DNA of 64,000 nucleotides from Membranipora membranacea (lineage: Eukaryota; Bryozoa; Gymnolaemata; Cheilostomatida; Membraniporidae). The notes under the pieces are model-generated. The model did not search any database. It had not been told where the DNA came from and worked only from the letters and a program-made list of their open reading frames with translations. The DNA is taken from positions 27,220,001 to 27,284,000 of the forward strand of contig OU612068.1 of assembly GCA_914767715.1 (NCBI GenBank), given 5' to 3'. The stretch's first letter is position 1; each line of letters starts with the position of its first letter. A program made the translations under genes and the position numbers. Of the stretch, positions 1-11,567 are shown in pieces.

Positions 1-49
1 ATAATAAGCCCCACACGTCAAACAGCATTCATGTGCCAAGTTGTATAAT

Positions 50-275
50 AATAGTGAACCCAGCGCATCATAAAATGAACTGCACACATCGAATAATGAA
101 CTGCGCACATTGAATAATGAGCTACGCACATTGAATAATGAACCCAACACATGAAATAATCAACAACACATATTCAATAATGAACACTGCACATCCCAGA
201 ATCAACACAGTTCATCAAATAATGAAGGCATCACAAGCAATAATGAACCACCCATTATGAAATGAACTGTCCAGG
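50..275. repeat. Degenerate AATGAAC-type minisatellite
   Basis: About ten imperfect copies of a unit of roughly 20 bases built around AATAATGAACTGCACACAT run head to tail from near the left edge. Copies differ by substitutions and small length changes, so the array is old. No ORF crosses it. The rest of 276-700 holds no feature I can support. Confidence 0.7.
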
Positions 276-701
276 TTCCAGAATGGACTGCACAGACGGA
301 AGGAATGCTGGATTTTTTTACAAATGGCACCTCATACCCATCTACATGAGAACCTGACCTGAATATTTACATTGATAAGAGATACTTGCGTCACCTGGTA
401 CTCTTATCTAATGTTTGACGCACATACCATAGCACTAACTGGTACACTATTTAGAATTTATATAGAACAAGTAGCACACTTTGGAGATTATCAAATACAG
501 TATACATATATGTGTATTGCGGGCTTCTCGAAAAAATTTCTACAGCTTTGTTTGAAGTTTTGACGATTGTTTTTGATCAAATTGCAACAAATTTGGTTGA
601 AATTTTGGACAATCGTGGTCAAAACAAAAATGTTGACTACAATGGTGGCTGGTTTCAATATTTGTGGCCACAACAATTGTCATGAGGATTATTGAGCTTA
701 C

Positions 702-3700
702 CCAATGGCTTGCAGAATTTGGCTACAGCCTTAGTGCAGCTGTCATCCAGTAGAATATCAGTGATAACGTTGTCAGATAGAGCAGATAAATAGAACTTGA
801 GCTTCTCAGGGTCCAGTTCTGGTGTAAGTCCTGACACACGGAGAGAGAGGTTGTCATGATGATCCAGCAGACTGGCACAATCCAGCTCTATGTCCAACTT
901 TGATCCATTGAAGAAAATCGGTTTCTCCTGATGAAAATTGTACACTTTTTCTGCAACTAAATGCAAAACAAATTGTGCAAAAAATTGATAAAATCACATA
1001 ATAACAGCACAGATAGAACGAAAGGTCAGATGGCACAGCCAGTTCTCACAATGGTTAACTGTATATCATAGGCACTGGCCAAACGAAAAACCGACAACAA
1101 TGATATGATTTACGATTCAGAAGAGTGAATTAATATTCCCAAAAAAATGACTTCTAGTAAGTTGCGCACCTCTAACTCCAGTTGTCTTCTCAGGGATTAA
1201 TGTTTCATTACGGATGAAGACTGCAAATCGCAATTCAACAATGGCTACAGCTACACTGAATTATTGTGCTTCTAATTTCAGTGTAAAGCTCATTACCAGA
1301 ACTAAATACTACCACATACACAGAAGGAACTGTCTATTAATGTTGGATAGATGGCCATAATCTCTAAATACTATTGATGAGCAGAATACCTGTGTGTTTA
1401 CTGTAGAGAATAGGACCTCCGGGCTTACACAGTCCAACTTCTTTATAATACTCAGCGACCTCAAAGTTGTAGCCAGCATGGTTGTGAGACTTTCGTCTCG
1501 TTACCGTGGTCACATCTAGAATCAAGAATAATTATAATACAGAAAAATGAGCTTTATATAAGGATGATGAGATTTGCAAGTGTGGTTGAATTGACCCCTT
1601 CCGACTCTTCTTAGACTCACAAGTATGTTTTAATGTTCGGAAAATAACAAAACTGAAAACATGTCAAAAAACCAAGTCTTCAAACTGAGCAAATGATGCA
1701 TGCTTAATGTTCATTTATCATGTCTTTCAGCGCAGATTTTCATCACTTGAAAGTAAAAAAATCTTCAAAAGATCCCTTAACATTGGGATCACCATCATCA
1801 TGAATAATCTGACCACAGATAATTTATATCCGTATTGCTAGGTCTTATGTTCTATCTAACAAGGCTCATGCATCAAATACGAGTCAGAGTAATCTCTAAG
1901 TTAGAAAACTACCCATGAACCATTTTGAACAAAATTTTCTCAGATTTCAGGACTGTGCACAATCTATAATCTACACAACCGTAAGTATTAATACAATGTA
2001 TTAAGTTATTACCCAGATCAGAGGGGATGGTGATGATAAACAGATCTGATCTCTCTCCACTCCACTTGACTACACGACTCTTGTTGATACACCTGCTAAA
2101 GTAGCTCTCTAAGATATCCACTTGAATGGGTGGCTGCCTTGTCGATGAAACAGTTACTTGTATGGATGTAGAGGGCTGGGCCTTTTCAATTCTGAGGATC
2201 TTACCGTGGAGATGAAAATCATTGAGAACGATCCTTTCTGACAATTCTTCCCAGTCTGAAAAATACAAACTTCAGTATTAACAGCCAAATATGACAGTAA
2301 AAATTTAATCCAACATCTAAAGGCTGACACGGAAATATGGATCAGAGACTTTTACAAAAAAAACCTAAAAAAATACAACTTTTTAACTTTGAGTCAGTAA
2401 ATGTATCAAGGTTAGTTCTAGTGCTCCAATTCCACCTGGGTTGTCGGTAGTGACGTGCTTATATCAACCACTGTCCATCATGATGAGATTTGTCTCTAAC
2501 ACAAAACATTTCTATAACCAGTAGAATGTAGAATTGAATAGGAAATGAGAAATGAACCAACAATCAGGGAGTTGCATGAATAAGAATATTACCTAGTTTG
2601 GTGCAATCAAGAGGAATCTTGACAACAGCTCCATCACCGCTCTCAGATAAATGAATACTGGCTGGCCATAAACTTGAGATGGATTTAAACCAGTAGTACA
2701 ATGTTTCCTCATCAGCACCTAGTACATTATGGACGAGCAGTGTCATCATTGCCTCTGTGCCTCTGGCTATGGACACTGACGGATCGAGTTTCTGACTTTG
2801 CTTCATGGCAGTTCTGCATTCACTGGCTTTCATGGAAGGTTCACTAGCATTGTCTGTACTTCCTGAAGTATGAAATGTAGCCAGCCAATTTATAATGCAG
2901 TTCTCTTCAATGGTGACTTTGGCTCTAAGTGATGTTTTACCATGGGCTTGCTGTTTTTAATCTTATGGACAGACCATAATGATAGAGGCTGTTGTTCTCT
3001 TTAATGATTCATTAAAAATACTGATAATTCCAAAAGGAAAGTTTCCAGGTATCTGCATTCAACCAAATCTTACTAGCAGGACTAAATGTCCAATGAAAAC
3101 TGTTTTGCAATCAAGTTTAACTTTCATTATAGTATCACAGTCCGAAAAATATAAAAAATGGTTAGGTTGAGGAAAGAGGCTACCCCATTAGAAGACTGTG
3201 TTTGTATTAAGGGCTCATGATAATATTGAGTTGCATCACACTTTGAAATGATGATACCTAGGTCCATTAAGAGTTGGCGCATCTATAATTCCATGCTGAG
3301 GAGAGGATCTGCTGCATGGTTGGGAAGGCTTTATACGTTATTTTTCTCTATTGCCAACAACAATAGAACCAACAAAAATCACTAGAACAGATGACCTGGA
3401 CTGTTTACTCACCGTCCAGTTGCGAAGGTGGAAAAGTGATCTGTACCTTACTCCCATCCTTCAGCTCATATAATCTCCTAGTAACCAACTTACATGCCAC
3501 TGAAACGAGTTTAAAGTGTAAACTATATAATATGGTGGTAAAAAAATCAGGGTAGATTTGTATCAAAACCGCTAATGTCCGTGACCATACGTGCTCCACT
3601 CGCACTTGTCAATGTGCAAAGAGCAGCATCTGGTTATAGATGGTAAAGGTCATTAACATCATTGAATCAAGCTAACATCCATATGAGGAAAAACGAAGTG

Positions 3701-5526
3701 AGCATGTCATACCTGAACATGTTTCAAGCTCCAATATTGCTTGATCATCAGAGAACGAAGAAAAAGTCACCTCCGCAGCAAAGGAACTCCGTGGTCCTAG
3801 AAAGCCTTTAAGCTTAGATCTGCTAAGGCGTGGCGTTTTAGGACCAGGTCTAGTTATGACCACAGTGTTTCCTAAATAAAAAGAAGACGAGTTTTTTTTA
3901 AACCGATATTCATTTCCTCTCATTTAACAGGAAAAAAGAAGACCAATATAAGCAAAAGATATCGGGCAAATCTGAGCTCAATCATCGTAGAAAACACATC
4001 TGATTGGCCTGGAGTTATAAAATCAATGGTGAACTGCTGCAGAGCCTGTTACTAAAATCTAGTCTAGCAGTTTCACTCATACTCTGAATGAATTGAGTGA
4101 GTATTCAATGTTCATTTTATGCATTGGAATGACAGTGAATTATCCTGCTCCTCAAAGACAACTGACAAACTAAAACATGTTACAGTCAAGTAGTACTGAT
4201 GGAGTTTTGCTACATTTATTCCGTGAAAAGTTTCAAAGCTCTAATCAGCATAAGCTGGTGATGGCTTCGAATGAATATTTGAATTAATCATAGGTAAGGT
4301 GCTGCAACATGCACTAAACATCTGATGCTGCCATGAACTCTATCTTCATTATCATTATATGCTGCCCTAATAATTTAGGACACTTTTGAAAATTATAAGC
4401 AGAATGTTCACGTTATATTCTTTATTTGCTAAACCCTGCTGACCAATTTGAATATTTTCTTCTCTCACAGTTGTTGCAGTCCAAATTGTTTTTTCTTGCT
4501 TGCCTATGCAGGATCTTTCATCCTTGGATGGCCAAAGCTGGCCATGCTTTGCATAGTTTTGCTCGGTTATATTTTTCTAAACGCTTGCCATGATTCAATG
4601 ATTTTCATGATTTTTTTGCTAAAAGAAAATCAAGATCTAATCAATGAGTATGTATTTGGAGTAAAAGTTAAATTGTGTGCCGTTTTCAAAGAATGAAAAA
4701 GGATGGTCCAGATAAGAAACCTACCTTTCAATAGAAGTCCAATGATTTTAGAATCAATCAGATAACAAAAGCTCACTCACCTGTGGTGCCAGCTTTGATT
4801 TGTAAATCGTACTGCAGAGTTTGCTTCTTGCTCATAACTAGGCCGATCTCTGCAATGGACAGAGTTCAACCTATCATTGTGAACAGATCGATGCAGACAT
4901 GGTAGGAGAGCAGCATTACGCTTACAGCAAAGATTGTTTTTTTTGCATTGATTTTTCTCGATAGCCTCACTGGAGACAACTCTCTTGTCTTCATTCGACA
5001 CTAATTGTAGTTGTAAGGGATTAAAAGGCCGTTGAACGAATATATTTTACTGAAATATAAAAATGGTATCGACAAATGATTATTTTGGGAAATGGAAATG
5101 TATTAGGATGGTTTTTTTGATGTAGCAATAACTTTTTTCTAGCGTGAGCTGTTCAGTTTGTTATTTCAATGTTAGATGTTTCATTTTTATCTAAATTTTC
5201 TACAGTCAGACAAATTGAGAACTTTAGAATTTGATTATAATCTATGGAACGCAATCTTTACAAATGCTTTAAAACAGTTTAGTCATTTTGTGGGCCACAC
5301 AATTAAAGTATAGATCACCACAGTATCAATCCATAACATGAACCAATGCCATGTTTACCTTCTGGTGTCATGTCAAATCTGAAACATTGCATGATCTCAT
5401 CATATGACTGCTCATACTTAGTCGGTGTCCATCCTTCTAACTGATCTTTGAGATGGTCAGCAATACTCCCGTGGACCTCCTTTGTTGTCAACTTGTCGAC
5501 CAGCTCAGAATTGATCTCAATATGTG
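702..5526 (-). other. Gene A exons 10-18: further RRM-like modules
   Basis: Exons 10-11 form one module (start HIEINSELVDKL, end of first half FRFDMTPEG, second half ending YDLQIKAG). Exons 12-13 form another (NTVVITRPGPK, AILELETCSG, then YELKDGSKVQITFPP). Exons 14-15 give MMTLLVHNVLGADEETLYYW, a second half LNDFHLHGKILRIEKAQ, then the next first half SIQVTVSSTRQPPIQVDILE. Exon 16 completes it. Exon 18 closes one module and opens the next with LSLRVSGLTPELDPEKLKFY. The order strand, helix and F/I-x-strand with a split by a phase-1 intron is the same throughout, as expected for growth by exon duplication. Confidence 0.6.
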
Positions 5527-8500
5527 CTAAGTGATATAAACATCATGCATATGAATATGATCGATGCGAAAAGCTTTCCTAGCTGTGGAAGATATATGTA
5601 TTATGGACTGAGGCTTGGTATTGCAACTCCGTACATATGTGTTATTTCCTATTACTCTTTTCTATTCTTTGCAAGTTGAAGACATTAAATTAAACTGGGC
5701 TTTGTCATTGACCAACAAACAAAATGAGGATCATATTATTCTATACAACAACCATACACATTTAATGATTCTGTAATTCTGTAGACTCACTCTGTTGTTC
5801 TTTAGGAGTGACAGATTTCACCTCAGATGACTCACAGAACTCGGCTTTTACTTTCTTTGGTACGATTTTAAGTTTGTCTTGCCCCACCATCTTCCGTGCA
5901 TCTGTAAACAGTTGAGATAAGACTAATAACTTCCTGATCCATCTAACAAAGCTAGATGAAGATCATAATTTCTCTGAACGAATACTATTTAGTAAGTCAT
6001 TCTGTCAACTTACTTTTATGTTCTTTAGGAGTGACAGTTTTCTCCTCAGATCGCTCACAGAACTCCGATTTGACTTTTTTTGTCACAATTTTAAGTTTGT
6101 CTTGCTCCACCAACTGTTGTGCATCTGTAAACAGTTGAGATAAGGCCATTAACATGCTGTTCCAGCTAACAGAGCTAGATGAAGTTCATAATATCTCTGT
6201 ACGCATACTAGTGATGAGTTTGAGATTTAGCAAGTTATTCTGTGAACTTACTTTTTAGTTCTTTAGGAGTGACAGTTTTCGCCTCAGATGGCTCACAGAA
6301 CTCGGCTTTGAATTTCTTAGTCAAAATTTTGAGTTCGCCACGCTTCACCAACTGTTGTGCGTCTGTAAACAGTTGAGACAAGAGTAATAACATCCTGTTC
6401 AATCTAATAGAGCTAAGTTTTTTACAATCTAGATATAGTGGTCTTTCAAAATTTCCAGTTCCCGGCCACAGAAATATCTAGAGTGATTAAAGACATCCGC
6501 ATTGCTACTGGAATCGAGAATTTTAAATTGGTGAAATGAGACATACAGTCATGTAATCCCTGTTGAATCAAGAACAAAACATTAACTCTAGGCTCAAAAC
6601 ATTTAATGCTTAGGGGGCTAGTACTTCTTTCTCAGTGATGAAAGCCCAATAATTAAAGCGCTTCTTGAACGCACTCATTTTGTATTTTTAACAGTCACTG
6701 TGAAGACTGAATTTCTCCGCATTCACGTTGTCAGCAGATGTGTGTAGAAATGATTGCTTCATTTTCTAGAATCAATTGTTTAGAAGTTCAGTCTTACAGT
6801 GAATAAAAGTATATTAATAGTTTATCGGGCAAAAAAAACACCAACTGCACTAGCTTTCTGCCAATAAATTGCTTTAATCTTTGGCCAGTCAGCGATGGTG
6901 TAAAAGCGGTGCTGAGGTGGTTACTCAAAATCATCAATGTCTCTGATTCGTCAGAATTAGATGAATGTCCTACCTTCAGCATTATCAAACTGGATAGTCA
7001 GGTTTGTGTCGTTTACTTTGGTGACAGTGCATCGCTCATACTCTCTAAACCACTCAGCTAGGATATCTGCTAAGCTGTCATTCCAAGTTAGCCGGACGGC
7101 TGGTAATTTAATATAACCAGAATCATATAAATAGTTGATGAATATAACATATGGATGGCACAATCGGTTAGCGCGCTTACTATTCAATTGGTGCTACAGG
7201 AGTTGTAGGTTTGAGTCCCACTGTGGGAGTTTTTGAGGTGATTGTTCCAGCCCCCAGCACCCTCGGGTGTATAGCTCTCCAGAATCATATAAATAATTGA
7301 TGAATATAACATATGGATTGGTGAAGTTTCAGTTTGCAAGCGTTGCACAGATTGATGGTAGAAGCATTTCATTTTACCATTCTGGTTGAAATGTGATTGA
7401 TAATGAAATGCTGTTACCAACAACCCCGACAACGGTTCAGTGGTCAACTGAGTCTGTGATGACAAGTCTGCACACCGTGCACACGTATGATTTACTCATT
7501 ATCTTTTTGCAAAGGTCTTACATTATACTCGGCTGTGTAAATAATTCTCAAGGTTAACACGCAAACCACATACTTGTCTTTTCAGATGGGTGACCTTTCT
7601 CTAAAGCATCCCTCTTAGGTTCAGCTTCATCAGTAGGTAAGGATGGTTCAGAAGAGTGTACAACCAAGTCTGAAGAGGCTGAGAGAATATTCTCGCTGGG
7701 TAGTTGATCGGAGACAACTGCAACAGCTAATGCAGCAATTGATAGTGAAGAAACATAGTAACACACTGGTCATCGGTAAGGGCAACATAAACATTTTACA
7801 TTTGTACATTATTGATTCCTTGGGTTCCAGTTTTTCAATGGTTACCAGGAAGTATGAGAGGTTTTACCAAGGAGTAACTAATGAACAGCAGAACCATCAG
7901 ATTGACAAGGAATACTGTGATTCAGTCCTCAAAAAACTCTGGTTGTTTTAATAACCGCCAACCCCTATCACAGCCAACTTTAGTCATTTTACAGAGAGGG
8001 AACTCAGTTTGAAGAAAACACATCATTTAACGATCCAGTATCAAGGTGTAGTTAAGATATATAAGCTTGAGGGTCCTCGTGATGATGGAGGTTGAGGCAT
8101 TATAGTAGGCTTGGATCTAAACAGATTTACTCAGTAGACACCAGATAGAAAGTTTATTGGCAGACAATAATAGCTGTCAGCTGTCAATATTTACCGTTCC
8201 CATCCATTGAAGGAGACTCTGTTACCGCAGACATCGTTGCAGTGGTTTTTGGTTCATCTCTGTGAAGGCTAACACTAGCTGTGATAGTACTGCTTATTCT
8301 ATGACTTTTTGTACTTGTGACAAGTTTTACTGCATCTTTAAAGAACAAAAATGTTGCAGAATGTAGCCTTATCAAAACATTTTATGGCTTGGAAGTTAGT
8401 ACACATGTTCTGAGCCCTGGGCAGTGGAATCACACTATCAAAAAGTCTAGTGCTCATGGGACAAATACCCTTCTCAATTCCCGAGAAGCTCCTAGTAGTA

Positions 8501-10104
8501 AGTTCAAGGCCTTGGCTAAATCATGAACTAATACAACTGAATTCAGTAATAAATCTTTTAAATTGACCATCATGCTGCCATAGAAAAATAAACAGAACAT
8601 TAGCTGACATTATAGCCCTACCTTCAGCATTCTTGAAGATAACAAGTGCATCGTGGTCACTTCCCTCCATCAATTTACATGCTATGATTTCAAACTTCTT
8701 CAGTGATTTCTTCACCATTCTTTGATTGATCTTGGTGGTACAATGGAAGAGAACTGTATGAGCAGGTTGGATTGCTGAGCGAATCTTGATCTTAGTTTTC
8801 TCATCATCCTCATCAAGAAGCTGCTCTGGTTTTTCTAATATCCTCTGTGCATCTGGTGTAATGATTGGAGTTTACTTGGTTGGAATATACACAATTTACA
8901 AAAAGGCTTTGCAGCAAATCAAGTTCATTACACACTTCAATAATGTTTACCACAGCATGATAAGATAAGATGCCTTGAATTTAAACCCAATTTGATCATG
9001 CTTATTCAACTATCTGCATATCACAGGTTTCAAAGTACGCAGATTGTTTTTCATAACCAAGAGAGAGGTGAGTGTAGCAAAAAGAGAACAATGAGGCTTA
9101 CCTGATTGAAGAAATTCCATAGAAAAAATATGTGTAGTTTTTCGTCCTTCATCTATGTTTGTATCTGATGTTTTACATTGCGCTTGACATTGTTCAAAAA
9201 AGTGCTGTGTCAACTCAGCACCCTTGGTATCTTCAGGAAATTCATAAATCTCCAACACTGCAAGCAGAACTACCATGATGTACTAGAATTCATAAAACCC
9301 AAAACTTCCAGCCAAGTTAAATATCATGATACTTGTTGAGTAAAAAGGCAGCTCTTGTGTAATGTAAGTTTTTCTCCTTGCTAAAATATGATGAAATGAT
9401 CGCAAATGTCTGAAGTAACGTGTGAGGAATTTCGTCTGATTTGTCTGAAACTCAAAAATCAAGTGGTTAAGTCACTATAATAGCACCTGTTAAGACAGAT
9501 TTCCCTCCATCTATGCCCCAATATGGCAATATTTTTGCTTCGATCATAGTGAAAAGTTACCCACTCTAGGCCCATAGATAGTGTATGATACCATCAAGTG
9601 AGCATGAATGGTGATAAGTCCTGCTAAAAACCACCCATAGAACGTTAGACACTCAGCACTCTTTACAAAGGACAAAAATTGATGTTGTGTTAAACATATT
9701 GACTAAATGCTGGTTAAAATCACATGGTTCTGTCTCAGTCCGAAGACTGAGCAATAAAGATGCCTTCAGGACTTGACCTCTGGATTCAGTGCAAAGTTGC
9801 TCTCAGTTTGTTGGCGGGTCGGACCACACGCCTTCAAAGTTAATCGATCTTTGCGCGCCTCTTCTGAAGCAGTAACACATTCACATGTGCTAATACTAAA
9901 GTACTTGTACCCAGATGTCTGCTTGTGTCCCAGATAACCATTAGAGATCATTCCTGTGCTTAGGTGCACCTAGACATGCTAAACAGTACTATGGCAGTGT
10001 GATAAGTGGATAAGTTACTTACATATTGTCGGTTGTTTCTCATCTTCATCAGTATGATCCAGTGCAGGCTGACTCTCTCCTGATCCTGTAGCTTCAGGAT
10101 CCAT
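702..10104 (-). CDS. Gene A: multi-RRM PARP14-like protein, 18 exons, 3' end outside window
   Basis: Exons on the minus strand: 10104-10023, 9257-9102, 8852-8622, 8335-8195, 7717-7574, 7099-6974, 6362-6252, 6124-6014, 5901-5791, 5526-5359, 4849-4781, 3871-3713, 3499-3413, 2862-2593, 2255-2013, 1515-1390, 1220-1170, 950-702. About 878 codons without a stop. Every junction has GT-AG signals and every intron is phase 1. The start is the ATG of MDPEATGSGES, an acidic leader. Successive exon pairs give RRM-like folds: a first half with a beta strand, helix and F/L-x-F strand ending in a G (SMEFLQSG, KNAEG, QFDNAEG), and a second half starting DAxxL and ending in a K/R-rich beta strand. I count seven to eight such modules. 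Gene C repeats the same exon order and gene B shares the first two exons and continues into macro and ART domains, so a PARP14-like identity is inferred; no macro or catalytic exon of gene A lies in the window. The 51-base exon at 1220-1170 is the least certain. Confidence 0.75.
5791..6362 (-). repeat. Triplicated 111-base exon of gene A (exons 7-9)
   Basis: Three exons, 6362-6252, 6124-6014 and 5901-5791, are each exactly 111 bases, begin and end in phase 1, and encode close variants of one 37-residue unit: DAQQLV, then LKIVTKKVKAEFCE, then a Glu/Ser-rich link ending VTPKE. The duplicated unit of about 225-240 bases includes intron sequence: acceptors share CTGTTTACAG and intron interiors share words such as TGTAAACAGTTGAGA. 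Each copy corresponds to the second half of an RRM-like module, but only the first has a matching first half upstream (exon 6). The reading frame is open through all three, and the 111-base size keeps the frame whichever copies are used. Confidence 0.85.
7117..7319 (+). mobile_element. tRNA-derived SINE flanked by about 40-base direct repeats
   Basis: Within a gene A intron, a box A-like stretch (TGGCACAATCGGTTAGCGCG) is followed by a box B-like GTAGGTTTGAGTCCC and a unique tail ending near 7278. The sequence CCAGAATCATATAAATAG continuing to ATATGGAT occurs at 7117-7157 and again at 7279-7318 with few differences, on either side of the element. The element cannot fold as a working tRNA. The flanking duplication is long for an ordinary SINE target duplication. 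Confidence 0.65.
8195..9257 (-). other. Gene A exons 2-4: first two RRM-like modules
   Basis: Exon 2 (9257-9102) starts with the strand LEIYEFPEDTKG, helix AELTQHF and ends with the strand SMEFLQSG. Exon 3 begins with the helix DAQRILEKPEQLL and strand KIKIRSA that complete module 1, then starts module 2 (VLFHCTTKINQRMVKKSL, strand DALVIFKNAEG). Exon 4 completes it (DAVKLV, ITASVSL) and adds a Ser/Thr-rich tail. Gene C exons 2-4 match this part in sequence and intron phase. The RRM call rests on strand and helix order plus family context, not on classic RNP motifs. Confidence 0.6.
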
Positions 10105-10857
10105 TGTTAGTACACAAGATTTAATCTGATACCTTGACCGAAAATTGTCGAAATCACTAGATTATCAGGAAATGTACGCACATGAGCTCCTGCACTACAA
10201 CATGTCAATTCTAAATGCCCTTGTTTTAGTGACTTCAGCATTACACCTTTCTTCGACTTGATGTTTCACATGCTCAAATATCATGCGCCATTAGGTTGAC
10301 ACAATAGTTGGCTCTCCCTATGACTTAAAAAAAAAACTTTGCATCAGACGTAGCTTTTGATTTGACTATTGGCAGGTGACATTGACAATAGTTAGCCTTA
10401 CTTGAGAGTTTCTTGCCAGTTTTGGTGCACAACTAGGCGAGGACCGAAGTTCCTTACCTGAAGTGTGCAGGTGCTTGGATATGACAATTTATTCTGCCAG
10501 TAAGTTTTCCTTTTCACTACAGCGCCGCAAGTTATCACACTGTGTGATGTGTGTATCACTTTACACCCTTGTCTTTGTCCAGTTCTGTGTTATAGCTCAC
10601 TCCATAGCTACGGAGCGCCGCAAAAGCAGTTAGGCTGGTTGAAATGGCCAACAACATGAAGAAAATAGAAAATTGCGTTTAATTTTTCATGTTAGAATGG
10701 TCAACTTCCAATGTGATACCAGGCTCTGTTGATAGTACCCTCTCCAGCGATTCTATGCTATATAATTCCAATATGCGTGTAACAAATTCAGACATAGAAT
10801 GCCAACCCGCAGACAATTAGTATTCGAACATTGGTCATATAAGTTGTATGTGTGCAG
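10105..10857. other. Upstream region of gene A, no gene seen
   Basis: The probable promoter and 5' UTR of gene A lie here. I see no ORF worth reporting and no convincing TATA or initiator element. Confidence 0.4.
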
Positions 10858-10905
10858 TAGCCTTGTCACAGCAGCCCCAAAAATGGGGACGGTGTGATAA
10901 GGCTA
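10858..10905. mobile_element. Small hairpin element, TAGCCTTGTCAC ends (copy 1)
   Basis: TAGCCTTGTCACAGCAGCCCC pairs with a 3' arm ending GGTGTGATAAGGCTA across a short loop. A second copy with the same end sequence lies at 18158-18225. Its 3' end overlaps the left target duplication of the neighbouring hAT-like element. Confidence 0.7.
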
Positions 10906-10910
10906 TGTAT

Positions 10911-11559
10911 TAGTGTTGTATTCAGGGTCGAGCCAACGGGTCGGGTTTCGGGTTTCTGTGGTCGGGTCATGTTAGGGTCAAGTCGGGTCAGAGGTCTACA
11001 TCCTCACGGGTCTCAACTACTAGTAATGATGGTCAAAATACCGCGTGCACCTGGACTCGAACCTCAGACAAGACCTAGTGCACTACAGCCCACGATCTTA
11101 ACCACTATACTATGGATTTTAGGTGATAATTTTGGAAATCAGAGACTATAGAATGATAAAACATATAGCTATTAGTCATGCTTTTGCTGCGATTATTAGG
11201 AACGGCTTACAACACTACATAAAGCTTTCTTCAGACATCTATAATTCGATAAATACTTGACAGAATTTGATGAAGCTTGGTCTCAACATAGTTCATTATG
11301 TCTAGATGATATATTACAAACTGAATCAAACTTAACATGTACTATTAGCTAATTGCACTAGTTATTAGCGGATGAATATCCATCATTCTTTTAAATTGTG
11401 ATATCTGAAGACAGATAGGAGTAGGACATCGACTTATAAAGTCGTAATGTAAATTAATCCATTTCACAGCTCTTTTCGACTCGACCGACTCGTACCCGAA
11501 TTTAGGGAAATTTCAGTGGCTCAGCTCATTTTCATTTTTGCTGGCTCATTACAACACTA
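10911..11559. mobile_element. hAT-like non-autonomous element with 8-base target duplication
   Basis: The ends are the inverted repeat TAGTGTTGTA (10911-10920) and TACAACACTA (11550-11559). Immediately outside both ends is the identical octamer CTATGTAT (10903-10910 and 11560-11567), a perfect 8-base target duplication as expected for hAT transposition. Just inside the left end is a run of GGGTCGGGTTTCGGGTTT type, matched by CGACTCGACCGACTCGTACCC type sequence near the right end. No transposase is encoded. A tRNA-like stretch lies inside. Confidence 0.8.
11030..11112 (-). mobile_element. tRNA-like sequence inside the hAT-like element
   Basis: Read on the minus strand, TAGTATAGTGGTTAAGATCG resembles a tRNA box A and GAGGTTCGAGTCC is a good box B, spaced about as in a tRNA gene. 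The arms do not pair well enough for a functional tRNA. It is probably a SINE head or a captured tRNA pseudogene. Confidence 0.5.
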
Positions 11560-11567
11560 CTATGTAT

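Noticed and set aside
1-275. CRISPR-like array at the left edge
   Set aside because: The repeats are degenerate and contiguous with no spacers, in animal-type DNA; it is a minisatellite.
7643-7951. 102-codon plus-strand ORF
   Set aside because: Its first part is antisense to gene A exon 5 (7717-7574), which is supported by phase and splice sites; no motif in the rest.
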